From contig NZ_JOEY01000031.1 in the NCBI RefSeq assembly GCF_000718165.1, forward strand, positions 60,954 through 124,953: a stretch of DNA of 64,000 bases. The letters run 5' to 3'. Position 1 is the stretch's first letter. Every line of letters begins with the position of its first letter. Shown here piece after piece: positions 52,032 through 60,962 of the stretch. The notes under the pieces are model-generated. The model saw nothing but the letters and a program-made list of their open reading frames with translations, made no database searches and was not told the origin of the DNA. Origin of the DNA: Streptomyces fulvoviolaceus. Its GTDB lineage: Bacteria > Actinomycetota > Actinomycetes > Streptomycetales > Streptomycetaceae. Both the position numbers and the translations under genes were made by a program.

Positions 52032-53414
52032 TCAGGCCTTGGCGGCCTTGCCCCGTTGCCACGCGTACCCGAACGCCGCCAAGGCCACCGTCATCGCACC
52101 CGTCCAGTACAGCTGCACCCGGGTATCCGGCTCCCTGGCCATCAGCACGAAGATCCCCGCCATCCCCGCCAGGGCAACCCACGTCAGCACCGGGAACGCC
52201 CACATGCGGACGACCAGCTTCTCCGGCAACTCCCGGTCCAGCGTGCTGCGCAGCCGCAGCTGCGAGACCGCGATGAAGGTCCAGACGACGAGGATGACCG
52301 CGCCGATCATGTTCAGGAGCCAGGGGAAGACGTCGTCCGGGCGCCAGTAGCTCAGGACGACGCACACGAAGCCGAAGACGCAGGAGGCGAGGACCGCGAT
52401 CCGCGGGACGCCGTCGGAGACCCTGCCCAGCGCCTTCGGGCCCTGCCCGCGTGCGACCAGGGAGTAGGCGATGCGCGAGGAGCCGTAGATGTTGGCGTTC
52501 ATCGCGCTGAGCAGGGCGACCAGGACGACCACGTTCATCAGCTGGCCCGCGCCCGGGATGCCGAGTTCGTCGAGGGCGGCGACGTACGGGCCCTTCTCGA
52601 CGACCGCCGCCGAGTCCCACGGGACCAGCGTCACGATGACCGCCATCGAGCCGATGTAGAAGAGCGCGATGCGCCACATCGCCGTACGGACCGCGCTCGC
52701 CACGCCCCGGACCGGGTTCTCGGACTCGGCGGCCGCGATGGTGACCGTCTCCAGGCCGCCGTAGGCGAAGACCGAGGCGAGCAGGCCGATGACCAGGCCT
52801 TCGCTGCCGTTCGGCAGGAAATCGCTCAGATTGCCGGTCCCCGGGGAGTCCGTGCCCGGCAGGACCCCGGCGATCGCCAGCACGCCCAGCACCAGGAACA
52901 GACTGATCGCGCCGACCTTCAGGGCCGCGAACCAGAACTCGAACTCGCCGAAGTTCTTCACGGCGGCGAGGTTCGTGGTGCAGAAGACGACCATGAACAG
53001 GGCCACCCAGGCCCACTCGGGCGTCCCCGGCAGCCAGTCCGTCACGATCTTCGCCGCGCCGATGCCCTCCAGTCCTACGGCCGTGCAGAGCAGGACCCAG
53101 AAGGACCAGCCGGCGGTGAAGCCCGCCCAGGGGCCGATGGCGCGCTCGGCGTGGGCCGAGAAGGAGCCCGACGAGGGGTACGCGGCCGACATCTCGCCGA
53201 GCATCCGCATGACCAGCATCACGAGGAGACCGGAGAGGGCGTAGGCGACGACGATCGACGGACCGGCGGCGGCGATACCGGCGCCGGAGCCGACGAACAG
53301 ACCGGCGCCGATGACCCCGCCGAGGGCGATCATCGACAGGTGGCGCTGCTTGAGGCCGTGGGAGAGGGAGGCGTCCGGCTCCTGTGGAGTCCTGACGGTG
53401 GTGCTGCTGGGCAT
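52032..53414 (-). CDS. Amino-acid permease (APC superfamily, AAT-type)
   Basis: 460 residues, 12 predicted membrane helices. Typical opening LKQRHLSMIALGGVIGAGLFVGSG and a later AESENPVRGVASAV. It is a proton-coupled amino-acid (GABA/proline/aromatic-type) importer; substrate not resolved. It ends directly against the convergent STAND gene with no spacer. Confidence 0.93.
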   Translation of the reverse strand: MPSSTTVRTPQEPDASLSHGLKQRHLSMIALGGVIGAGLFVGSGAGIAAAGPSIVVAYALSGLLVMLVMRMLGEMSAAYPSSGSFSAHAERAIGPWAGFTAGWSFWVLLCTAVGLEGIGAAKIVTDWLPGTPEWAWVALFMVVFCTTNLAAVKNFGEFEFWFAALKVGAISLFLVLGVLAIAGVLPGTDSPGTGNLSDFLPNGSEGLVIGLLASVFAYGGLETVTIAAAESENPVRGVASAVRTAMWRIALFYIGSMAVIVTLVPWDSAAVVEKGPYVAALDELGIPGAGQLMNVVVLVALLSAMNANIYGSSRIAYSLVARGQGPKALGRVSDGVPRIAVLASCVFGFVCVVLSYWRPDDVFPWLLNMIGAVILVVWTFIAVSQLRLRSTLDRELPEKLVVRMWAFPVLTWVALAGMAGIFVLMAREPDTRVQLYWTGAMTVALAAFGYAWQRGKAAKA

Positions 53415-53464
53415 GGGCGCGGCTCGTCCAGTACGTGAGATGGCGAAAAAACGCCCACAGTCTG

Positions 53465-53496
53465 GGCAGCCTCTCCGCTCAGAGGGAGAGGCCGCC
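53465..53496 (-). terminator. Imperfect terminator after tauD-like gene
   Basis: GGCAGCCTCTCC and GGGAGAGGCCGCC pair with one bulge, 30-60 nt past the dioxygenase stop, between it and the permease start. Confidence 0.5.
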
Positions 53497-53528
53497 CACT
53501 ATCCGGACGCGTCCGGTACCGGCCGTGA

Positions 53529-54425
53529 CTACTCCACTACGGAGGTGTAGTGCGAGGCGTCGCCCTGGATCGAGTAGCTCTCCTTGCCCTCGATGCCGAC
53601 CGGGATGTCACCGGCGATGGTCACCCGGTGCAGGCGGCGCGGCAGGCCGTCGTAGTTGTCGATGGCGTAGTGCTGGGTGATGCGGTTGTCGAAGAGGACG
53701 AGCTGGTTCGGCGACCAGCGGTGGCGCAGGATGTTCTCCGGGCGGGTGACGTACGACTGGAGCAGGTCGAGGAGCTTGCGGGACTCGGCGACCGACAGAC
53801 CGACGATGCGCTGCGCGAACCCGCCGATGAACAGGCCGCGTTCGCCGGTCAGCGGGTGGACGCGGACGACCGGGTGGGCCGTGCGGAACTTGATGGACGT
53901 GAACTGGGCGCGTCGCTCGGCCTGTTCTTCGTCGAGCGCCTCCTGGGGCACCGCGTAGTCGTAGTCGTTGGTGTGCTCGGCCCACAGGTTGTCGGCCAGC
54001 TGCCGCAGCGGCTCCGGCAGGTCGCGGTAGGCGGCCGCCGAGCTGGCGATCAGGGTCTCGCCGCCGTACGGCGGGACGGTGATGCTGCGCAGGGTGCTGG
54101 CCTGCGGCGGGTTGAGGACGAAGGTGACGTCCGTGTGCCAGTGGTTGGCGGCGCGGCCCCGCTCGCTGTCGACGGGGAGGATGTTCGGCGCACCGTCGAC
54201 GGAGGGCACGGTCGGGTGGGCGGTGGTGAGTTCGCCGAAGTGGCGGACGAAGGCCTGCTGGCCCTCGTCGTCGAGGTTCACGTCGTCGAAGACCAGCGCC
54301 TTGTGGACGTTGAGGGCCTCGCGGAGGGCGGTGACCTGCTCCTCGTCGAGGGGTTTGGAGATGTCTACGCCGGAGATCCGGGCGCCGATGTGCGCGGTGA
54401 CCTTCTGGATGTCGATGCCGGACAT
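53529..54425 (-). CDS. TauD/TfdA-family Fe(II)/2-oxoglutarate dioxygenase
   Basis: 298 residues. The iron site is H97-x-D99 (NHWHTDVTF) with H252 (TQHYAI). The 2-oxoglutarate-binding arginines are R263 and R267 at +11 and +15 from that histidine, as in TauD. It likely cleaves sulfonates or alkyl sulfates to release sulfite or sulfate for cysteine synthesis. It follows the LLM monooxygenase by 12 nt in the sulfur cluster. Confidence 0.93.
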   Translation of the reverse strand: MSGIDIQKVTAHIGARISGVDISKPLDEEQVTALREALNVHKALVFDDVNLDDEGQQAFVRHFGELTTAHPTVPSVDGAPNILPVDSERGRAANHWHTDVTFVLNPPQASTLRSITVPPYGGETLIASSAAAYRDLPEPLRQLADNLWAEHTNDYDYAVPQEALDEEQAERRAQFTSIKFRTAHPVVRVHPLTGERGLFIGGFAQRIVGLSVAESRKLLDLLQSYVTRPENILRHRWSPNQLVLFDNRITQHYAIDNYDGLPRRLHRVTIAGDIPVGIEGKESYSIQGDASHYTSVVE

Positions 54426-54437
54426 GTGCTGGTCCTT

Positions 54438-55784
54438 TCAGACGAGGGCGGGAGCGGGTGCGGAGCTGACGTACTGGTTCGTGGGACGCGGGAGGCCGTA
54501 GCGCTCCCGCAGGGTCTGGCGCGGCCCGTACTCGCTGCGGAGCAGTCCGCGGGCGCGCAGGATCGGGACGACCTGGTCGACGAAGGCGTCCAGGCCGGAC
54601 GGCAGGACCGCGGGCATGATGTTGAAGCCGTCGGCGGCCCCCTGGGTGAACCAGGTCTCGATCTCGTCGGCGACCTGCTCCGGCGTGCCGGCGAAGGTGA
54701 GGTGACCGCGCCCGCCGCCGAGCCGGCCGATGAGCTGCCGGACGGTGAGGCGTTCGCGCCGGGCCAGCTCGACGATGAGCGTGTAGCGGCTCTTGGCGCC
54801 CTCGATCGCGCTCTCCGGGGGCAGATCGGCGGGGAGCTGGGCGTTCAACTCCAGTGTTCCGGCGGGCAGTTGGAGCAGACCCTCCAGTCTTGCCACCCCG
54901 TGCGTGTACACGATGTGGTCCTCCAGGACCTGCTCGTTGGCCAGCGCCTCGGCCTCCGTGGAGCCGAGCACAGGGACGATGCCGGGCAGCACCTTGATGT
55001 GCTCGGGGTCGCGACCGGCCTGCGCCGTACGGGACTTGAGGTCGGCGTAGAAGGCCTGCGCGTCCTCGATGGTCTGCTGGGCGGTGAAGACGGCCTCCGC
55101 GTACTGCGCCGCGAAGCTCTTTCCGTCCTCGCTCGACCCCGCCTGCACGAGCAGTGGATAACCCTGGGGCGTACGCGGCACGTTGAGGGCGCCCTCGACG
55201 CTGAAGTACGTCCCCTTGTGCCGGGGCGGATGGATCTTCGTGTCGTCGCCCCAGACGCCGGCCGCCTTGTCGCCGACGATCGCGTCGTCCTCCCAGCTGT
55301 CCCAGAGCTTGAGGGCCACGTCGAGGAACTCGGCGGCACGGGCGTAGCGCTGGGCGTGGGCGGGCTCCGCGTCGAGACCGAAGTTGCGGGCGGCCTCGGC
55401 ACCGGCCGTGGTGACGATGTTCCAGCCCGCCCGGCCGCCGCTGATGATGTCGAGCGAGGCGAACTTGCGGGCCAGGTTGTAAGGGGAGTTGTAGGAGGTG
55501 GAGGCGGTGGCGATCAGGCCGATGTGCGTGGTCGCCGTCGCCAGCGCCGTCAGCAGGGTGAGCGGTTCCAGGGAGCCTGCGGGGCGCTGGGCGATGTTGC
55601 CCCACAGCTGGGGTCCGTCGGCCAGGAAGAGGGAGTCGAAGGTGCCGCGCTCGGCGATCCGGGCGAGCTGGACGTAGTGGTCCAGCTCGACGTGGGCGTA
55701 CGGGTCACTCTCGGGGAGCCGCCACGAGGCCTCGTGGTGACCGGTGTTCATGAGGAAGGCGTTGAGGTGGAGTTGCCGGGGCAT
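54438..55784 (-). CDS. LLM-class flavin-dependent monooxygenase (NtaA/SnaA/DszA family)
   Basis: 448 residues. FMNH2-dependent luciferase-like fold: RIAERGTFDSLFLADGPQLW, EPLTLLTALATATTHIGLIAT, GGRAGWNIVTTAG and HPPRHKG. The family includes nitrilotriacetate and dibenzothiophene-sulfone monooxygenases. Context points to desulfurisation of an organosulfur compound. A flavin reductase is not adjacent. The structured repeat at 55841 separates it from the transporter genes. Confidence 0.93.
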   Translation of the reverse strand: MPRQLHLNAFLMNTGHHEASWRLPESDPYAHVELDHYVQLARIAERGTFDSLFLADGPQLWGNIAQRPAGSLEPLTLLTALATATTHIGLIATASTSYNSPYNLARKFASLDIISGGRAGWNIVTTAGAEAARNFGLDAEPAHAQRYARAAEFLDVALKLWDSWEDDAIVGDKAAGVWGDDTKIHPPRHKGTYFSVEGALNVPRTPQGYPLLVQAGSSEDGKSFAAQYAEAVFTAQQTIEDAQAFYADLKSRTAQAGRDPEHIKVLPGIVPVLGSTEAEALANEQVLEDHIVYTHGVARLEGLLQLPAGTLELNAQLPADLPPESAIEGAKSRYTLIVELARRERLTVRQLIGRLGGGRGHLTFAGTPEQVADEIETWFTQGAADGFNIMPAVLPSGLDAFVDQVVPILRARGLLRSEYGPRQTLRERYGLPRPTNQYVSSAPAPALV

Positions 55785-55840
55785 GGGTGTCCTTTGCTCG
55801 GACAGGGCGGGGGAGGACTTACGAGCGCCGGTCGGTGCGA

Positions 55841-55960
55841 TTCAGCCCGTCCGGTTTCTTTCGGGTGCCGGTCAGGGCAATTCAGCCCGTCCGGCGTTTG
55901 AGGACGAGGCCCCTTCAGGGCCGAAGCGGGGGCCTGGGGGCGGCAGCCCCCAGCGGACGG
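55841..55960 (+). repeat. Dispersed Streptomyces intergenic repeat, copy D
   Basis: CAGCCCGTCCGG twice (55843 and 55883), then CGTTTGAGGACGAGGCCC, TTCAGGGCCGAAGCGGGGG and CTGGGGGCGGCAGCCCCCAG. It is the same order as copy C at 10971-11064. It lies between the ATPase and LLM genes and could dampen or terminate read-through within the cluster. Confidence 0.85.
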
Positions 55961-55976
55961 CCACCGCAGCCGACGC

Positions 55977-56684
55977 TCACCGGACGTCCTCCGTCACACC
56001 CAGCGCGCTGAGCAACCGCCCCCGATACTCGCCGCGTGCAGCCGCATCGCGATCGATCGCCAGATCGAGCCCGATCCGCCCGGACTCGAGAACAAGCACC
56101 CGATCGGCGAGCACGATCGCCTCGTCCACGTCATGCGTGACGAGCAGCACGGACGGCTGATGCCGCTTCCACAGCTCCCGCAGCAGACCGTGCATCTTGA
56201 TCCGCGTGAGCGCGTCCAGCGCACCGAACGGTTCGTCGGCCAGAAGCAGTTCGGGCTCCCGGACCAACGACCGTGCCAGTGCGGCACGCTGGGCCTCGCC
56301 GCCGGACAACTCGTTGGGCCAGGCGCGCTCACGGCCCTTCAACCCCACCTCGGCGAGAGCCTCAAGGCCCTTTTCCCGCCCCTCGGTTCCCAGCAGTACG
56401 TTGTCCAGCACCCGCCGCCAGGGCAGCAGCCGCGAGTCCTGGAAGACCACCGACACCCGCTCGGGGGCGGAGAGTTGCCCGCTCCCGACCACCTCGTGGT
56501 CGAGACCCGCGACCGCCCGCAGCAGCGTGCTCTTGCCGGAGCCGCTGTGCCCGAGCAGGGCGACGAACTGCCCGGCGGGGATGTCGAGGTCGATGTCGTC
56601 GAGGACCTTGCGTCCGTCGAACGACCGGGTCAGGCCCCGGAGTCGGACGGCCGGCCGGGTCAGCTGCTCAGCGTGCGTCGCCAT
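55977..56684 (-). CDS. ssuB: Sulfonate-type ABC transporter ATPase
   Basis: 235 residues. Walker A GHSGSGKST, signature LSGGEAQR, Walker B LLLADEP, H-loop VTHDVDEA. The short ATPase with FGALDALTR is typical of the nitrate/sulfonate/taurine group. ATG 56684 lies inside the 3' end of the permease gene (25-nt overlap). Confidence 0.92.
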   Translation of the reverse strand: MATHAEQLTRPAVRLRGLTRSFDGRKVLDDIDLDIPAGQFVALLGHSGSGKSTLLRAVAGLDHEVVGSGQLSAPERVSVVFQDSRLLPWRRVLDNVLLGTEGREKGLEALAEVGLKGRERAWPNELSGGEAQRAALARSLVREPELLLADEPFGALDALTRIKMHGLLRELWKRHQPSVLLVTHDVDEAIVLADRVLVLESGRIGLDLAIDRDAAARGEYRGRLLSALGVTEDVR

Positions 56685-57505
56685 GACAGCACCCTCCGTT
56701 CGATGAGACGGACCGCGCTGTCGGAGGCCAGGCCGAAGATGCCGTAGACGACCAGGCCGACGAGGATGACGTCGCTCTGGCCGTAGTTCTGGGCCTGGAA
56801 CATCATGTAGCCGAGTCCATTGGTGGCGTTGATCTGCTCCAGGACGACCAGGCCCAGCCAGGAGCCGGTCACACCGAGCCGGAGACCCACGAAGAATCCG
56901 GGCAGCGCGCCGGGGATGACGATCTGCCGGACGAAGGCGAACCTCGACAGGCCCTGGACCTCGGCGAGTTCGACGAAGCGGCTGTCGATGCCGGACAGCG
57001 CGGCATGCGTGTTGAGGTAGATCGGGATGTAGACGACGATGGCGATGATCGCGATCTTGAAGGTCTCGCCGATGCCCAGCCAGAGGATGAACAGCGGGAT
57101 CAGACCGAGGGTCGGGATCGCCCGGTTGAGGTTCACCGTCCCGTCGATCAGCGCCTCGCCGACCCGGGTGAGCCCGGAGGCCAGGGCGAGGACGATGCCG
57201 GCGGCCAGCCCGATCGCGAAGCCGGACGCGGCCCGCTGCAGCGAGGTCAGGATGTCGTCCGGGAGCGTCCCCTCGGTCCACAGGTGGACGCCGGTCTTCA
57301 GCACGGTCCAGGGGGCCGGGATCGCGGCCGGGTCGAGCTGTCCGGCGGCGGAGGCGGCGGCCCACAGGGCGAGGAAGAGGACCGGACCGACGAGCCGGGA
57401 GGCGGGCAGGCGCTTGCCGGGGGAGAGCCGGCGGCGCCGGCGGACCTGGGCGGGCTCCTCGCCCACGGCGACAGGTAGGGCTGCGGTCGTGGTCACGGCG
57501 CTCAC
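56660..57505 (-). CDS. ssuC: Sulfonate-type ABC transporter permease
   Basis: 281 residues, six predicted helices, with AIPAPWTVLKTGVHLW near the N-terminus and the EAA-type loop VQGLSRFAFVRQIVIPGALPG. GTG 57505 overlaps the binding-protein stop (GTGA). It imports the sulfonate delivered by the binding protein. Confidence 0.92.
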   Translation of the reverse strand: MSAVTTTAALPVAVGEEPAQVRRRRRLSPGKRLPASRLVGPVLFLALWAAASAAGQLDPAAIPAPWTVLKTGVHLWTEGTLPDDILTSLQRAASGFAIGLAAGIVLALASGLTRVGEALIDGTVNLNRAIPTLGLIPLFILWLGIGETFKIAIIAIVVYIPIYLNTHAALSGIDSRFVELAEVQGLSRFAFVRQIVIPGALPGFFVGLRLGVTGSWLGLVVLEQINATNGLGYMMFQAQNYGQSDVILVGLVVYGIFGLASDSAVRLIERRVLSWRRTLSS

Positions 57506-58575
57506 CTCCGGTACTCCGCAGCCACGGCCTTCGCCGCGATGCCCTCGAAGCGATGGTCGAAGAGCGAGCTCACGTCGAACTTCTTCACGAAGCCGCCCTC
57601 CGCGAGCAGATCCGCTGTCTCCTGCTCCCACTTGATCGCCTCGTCCCAACTCGGCGGAAACAGCGGCTTGTTGGCGAGCTTCGTGATCGCCTGCGCCTGG
57701 GCGAGGGTCAGGTTCTGCGTCTTGACGTAGAACTCCTCGTTCCAGATGTCGGGGTTCTCATACGCCCACACCTGGCCCTTGGCCCAGTACGGGATGTAGG
57801 CGGCGACCGCGGCGGCCTTCGCGGAGTCGTTGAGTACGGAGGTCGGCGCCCACAGGAGGTTGAGCAGGTCGACCACGGCCGTGTCGATGGTGTGGGCACC
57901 CTTGGACCCGTACTGCGAGAGATAGGCGGGCGCCTGGCTGTTGGCGAGCGGCGCGATGTCCACCTGGCCCGACTGGAGGGCGGTGAGGAACTGGTTGCTG
58001 GTCAGCGGGACGAGCTTGACGTCGTCGTACGCGAGCCCGGCCTCCTTCAACGCCCGCAGCAGTACGACACCTTGGGCCTGCCCCTGCGAGAAGGCGAGCT
58101 TCTTGCCCTGGAAGTCCGCTACCGACTGGATGTCACTGCCGGGCTTGGTGGCGAAGAGGTAGTTCGGCTTGCGGGTGATGTTGATCGCGACGATCTTCGC
58201 GTCGTAGCCCTGGTAGTGCGCCTGGATCGGCGGAATGCCCGCGTTGTTGGCGACGTCGAGGGAGCCCGCGCGGAAGGCGTTGATGACATCGGGACCGGCG
58301 CCGATGTTCGCCCAGCTCGACACCTTGAAGGGCAGGTCGCCCAACTTGCCCAGCTTGATCTGGAGTTGCTGGGTGTTGAGGTACGAGGAGATCTTCAGGC
58401 TCGTACCGGCCGGGACCTTGTCGGCCAGGGGAGCGGTCGAGGCGCCCGCGGTGTCGGCGGCCGCACTGCTGTCCGCGCAGCCGCTCAGTCCGGCGACACC
58501 GGCCGCGGCGCCGAGGATCGAGGAGAGGAACAGACGCCGGTCGATACCGGACGTGGACGTGCGGGAAAACGGCAT
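57502..58575 (-). CDS. ssuA: Sulfonate-type ABC transporter substrate-binding lipoprotein
   Basis: 357 residues. Twin-arginine-like DRRLFLSSILGAA and lipobox LSGCADSS predict a lipoprotein. The mature part is of the NMT1/SsuA type (IGAGPDVINAFRAGSLDVANN, YLFATKPGSDIQSVADFQGKK). ATG 58575 has GGGAG 6 nt upstream. It is the first structural gene of the sulfur cluster, downstream of the cysteine-rich leader. Confidence 0.92.
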   Translation of the reverse strand: MPFSRTSTSGIDRRLFLSSILGAAAGVAGLSGCADSSAAADTAGASTAPLADKVPAGTSLKISSYLNTQQLQIKLGKLGDLPFKVSSWANIGAGPDVINAFRAGSLDVANNAGIPPIQAHYQGYDAKIVAINITRKPNYLFATKPGSDIQSVADFQGKKLAFSQGQAQGVVLLRALKEAGLAYDDVKLVPLTSNQFLTALQSGQVDIAPLANSQAPAYLSQYGSKGAHTIDTAVVDLLNLLWAPTSVLNDSAKAAAVAAYIPYWAKGQVWAYENPDIWNEEFYVKTQNLTLAQAQAITKLANKPLFPPSWDEAIKWEQETADLLAEGGFVKKFDVSSLFDHRFEGIAAKAVAAEYRR

Positions 58576-58662
58576 GGGAGGACTCCCTGAATCAGCGCAT
58601 GAAAAAATCACAGAGAAGGAAATTCACGCAGGGGGAATGAGCGCGTCACGCGGGGCAACGTG

Positions 58663-58710
58663 TCAGCAACAAAGGGCGCGACAGTACAGGTGCGGGCTCA
58701 TGACCAGCAT
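58663..58710 (-). CDS. Cysteine-rich leader peptide of the sulfonate operon
   Basis: A 15-codon frame encodes MLVMSPHLYCRALCC and ends 87 nt before the ssuA start. Three cysteines in the last six residues suit a cysteine-sensing leader: stalling at Cys codons when cysteine is scarce would expose the downstream genes. Comparable polycysteine upstream frames precede sulfur genes in other actinobacteria. An internal ATG at 58701 could be the true start. A TTGACA-like -35 box lies at 58738-58733. No attenuator stem was verified. Confidence 0.7.
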   Translation of the reverse strand: MLVMSPHLYCRALCC

Positions 58711-58755
58711 GTTCGCGGTCGTGCGGAACCCCTGTCAATATTCGGAGTTTCTGAA

Positions 58756-59958
58756 TTAAATAGCCTCAGGTGAAGCGGCCAGCGGATCCCGGTACAGCAC
58801 GTCGAGTGCCACCGAACCCCCTGCCATCGCGAGGACGGAATCCGGGAAACTCGTCGGAATGACGGAGGTCGCGCGATCCGCGCCGACCCCTTCGCGCAGC
58901 GCGCGCAGGCAGTCCTCCCGGTGCACGATCCCGACCTCGGTCACGACCACCGTCTCCGGATTCAGCACGTCGAGCAGCAGCCGCGCCGCCCGTCCGACGG
59001 CACCCGCCCGCTCCACCAGCAGCCGTACGGCCGCCGCGTCGCTCCCGGCCGCCGCAGTGACCACATGCATGGGGTTCGTGCCCTCGATGACGCCCGCCTC
59101 CCGCGCCCGCCGGCACAGCGTCCGCTCGCTCAACTCGGCCTGAAGGCAGCCGACTCGGCCGCAGTCGCAGGGTTCCGTGCCGCCCGGCACCGGCAGATGG
59201 GCGATCGCGCCCGCCTGGGAGCGCGGTCCGTGGTGCACCTCGTCGTTGGTCGCGAACGCCGCGTCCACCACATTGCCGACGAACAGATGCAGCACGCTCC
59301 GGCTGCCGCGCGCCCGCCCGAACAGCCGCTCCGCGTTGACCAACGCCCGTGCGTGCCCGTCCACATGGACCGGCAGCCCGGTGCGGGCGCCGATCACCTC
59401 CCGCACCGGCACCTCGCGCCAGCCCAGCAGCGGATGCTCGACGACGGTCCCGGAGTCCCGGTCCACCCAGCCGCCGGCCGAGAAACCGACGCCCAGGGGT
59501 CGGCAGTCCGGTGCCCTGTCGAGCAGGGCGGCGATCCCGTCGGCGGCGCGGGCCAGGACCAAAGAGGGATCGGTGGTGCTGTCGTGCTTCAACTGCCGCT
59601 CGGCGACCACCCGTCCACGCAGATCGAGCAGCGCGACCGTGGTGTACGGCACCGCCACATGGACTCCGCCGACCACGAACCGGGAGTTGTCCAGGTCGAG
59701 GGGCACGTGCGGGCGCCCGACCCCCTTGGACTGCCGGGGCGGCTCGGCCTCGCGGAGGAGACCGAGCCGGGTGAACCGGGTGCAGTAGTCGGTCACCGAC
59801 GCCGGGGACAGTCCGGTCAGCCGGGAGATGGTGCTGCGGGCCACCGGGCCGTGCTCCAGCACGGACCGCAGGATGACGCTCGCGTTCGTCCGGCGCCGGT
59901 CGCTGTCGGCGGCGCGGGGGACGGGGGACATAAGAGGGGGTGCCGCGGTACGGGGCAT
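58756..59958 (-). CDS. ROK-family transcriptional regulator
   Basis: 400 residues. N-terminal winged helix (ASVILRSVLEHGPVARSTIS, RLTGLSPASVTDYCTRF), then a ROK sugar-kinase-like domain with the zinc motif CDCGRVGCLQAE. The ATP-binding DxGxT-like motif is degenerate, as is usual in ROK repressors. ATG 59958 has GAGG 9 nt upstream; ATG 59931 is an alternative. It lies just upstream of the leader and ssu genes in the same direction and may regulate them or a sugar pathway. Confidence 0.88.
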   Translation of the reverse strand: MPRTAAPPLMSPVPRAADSDRRRTNASVILRSVLEHGPVARSTISRLTGLSPASVTDYCTRFTRLGLLREAEPPRQSKGVGRPHVPLDLDNSRFVVGGVHVAVPYTTVALLDLRGRVVAERQLKHDSTTDPSLVLARAADGIAALLDRAPDCRPLGVGFSAGGWVDRDSGTVVEHPLLGWREVPVREVIGARTGLPVHVDGHARALVNAERLFGRARGSRSVLHLFVGNVVDAAFATNDEVHHGPRSQAGAIAHLPVPGGTEPCDCGRVGCLQAELSERTLCRRAREAGVIEGTNPMHVVTAAAGSDAAAVRLLVERAGAVGRAARLLLDVLNPETVVVTEVGIVHREDCLRALREGVGADRATSVIPTSFPDSVLAMAGGSVALDVLYRDPLAASPEAI

Positions 59959-60383
59959 GGGGATCATCCTCGGGAACGGTTCCGACACTGCGCCGTCTCG
60001 TGAAGGGAGGCGCGCCGGAGCCGCCTCACCCGGGGCGGCGACAGGTGGCCGTGCCCACGCGTCGCAGGTCGACATAGCGACGCGACGAGAAGTACCGGGA
60101 CTGGGCTGCCATGGCTCGAAGGGTAGGGCAGGAGGGGTGAATCCTGCCAGACCACTAGGATTCATTTGGGGGGATCCCACAGTGCCGCCCGCGACCGGCC
60201 CGTATGGCGGGCCACTCCACCTCAGTGACCGGCATCACGCCGTACCGGGTGTAACCCACACCGTTTGTCTGGAGCCCACCAAACGGCCGTCGCACCCTTT
60301 GTCGAGCGCTGACGGTGATCGGCTCGAGGGCGCTGGGATAGCGTCACGATGTCCCTTGCCGCTCACATCCCCGCGGAGTCCCC
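59959..60383. other. Divergent intergenic region ROK / bioY
   Basis: 425 bp without a convincing gene. It holds the inverted repeat at 60138-60164 and the partial dyad GGGTGT-AACC-CACACC at ~60247-60262 upstream of bioY, which could be a regulator site. Promoters for both genes should lie here. Confidence 0.45.
60138..60164. promoter_or_regulatory. Inverted repeat upstream of ROK gene
   Basis: TGAATCCT (60138-60145) and AGGATTCA (60157-60164), a perfect 8-bp repeat around 11 nt. It is a candidate operator for the ROK regulator. Confidence 0.45.
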
Positions 60384-60962
60384 ATGGCAACCGCCGTCGC
60401 CCCCGCCCGCACCGGCCAGGTCCTCGCCGACCTGATCCCCGCCTCCCGTGTCCGGGACGTCGCGCTCGTCGTGGGCGGTGCCGCGCTCACCGGCCTCGCC
60501 GCCCAGATCGCGGTGCCCGTGCCGGCCTCCCCGGTGCCGGTGACCGGCCAGACCTTCGCCGCGCTGCTGGTCGGCACGACGCTCGGCGCGAGCCGCGGCT
60601 TCTACGCCCTCGCCCTGTACGCGCTCGCCGGTCTCGCCGGCGTGCCGTGGTTCGCGAGCGGCACCTCCGGCATCTCCGTCTCCTTCGGCTACATCCTCGG
60701 CATGATCCTCGCCTCCACGGTCGTGGGTGCCCTGGCCCGCCGCGGCGCCGACCGCTCGATGCTCCGCATGGCGGGCGCGATGCTGGTGGGCGAGGCGATC
60801 ATCTACGCGATCGGCGTCCCGTACCTCGCCTTCGCCGCCGACATGACGACGTCCGCCGCGATCGCGGCCGGCCTCACCCCGTTCCTGATCGGCGACGCCC
60901 TGAAGGCGGCCCTGGCGATGGGCGTGCTGCCGACCGCCTGGAAGTTCGTCAACAAGCGCTGA
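60384..60962 (+). CDS. bioY: Biotin transporter BioY
   Basis: 192 residues, about six membrane helices. BioY is the biotin-binding S component of ECF transporters. Typical segments: ALTGLAAQIAVPVPASPVPVTGQTFAALLVG, YALAGLAGVPWFASGTSG, GDALKAALA. The ATPase and T component (BioMN) are not adjacent; solitary BioY can function alone or use a shared module. ATG 60384 follows GGAG. Confidence 0.95.
   Translation: MATAVAPARTGQVLADLIPASRVRDVALVVGGAALTGLAAQIAVPVPASPVPVTGQTFAALLVGTTLGASRGFYALALYALAGLAGVPWFASGTSGISVSFGYILGMILASTVVGALARRGADRSMLRMAGAMLVGEAIIYAIGVPYLAFAADMTTSAAIAAGLTPFLIGDALKAALAMGVLPTAWKFVNKR

Noticed and set aside
53550..55901. 783-codon plus-strand open frame
   Set aside because: Antisense to the TauD and LLM genes, which carry their metal and flavin motifs on the minus strand.
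58640..58759. Plus-strand frame MSASRGATCQQQ... over the leader region
   Set aside because: It is opposite the cysteine leader and has no ribosome-site-supported context or conserved features.
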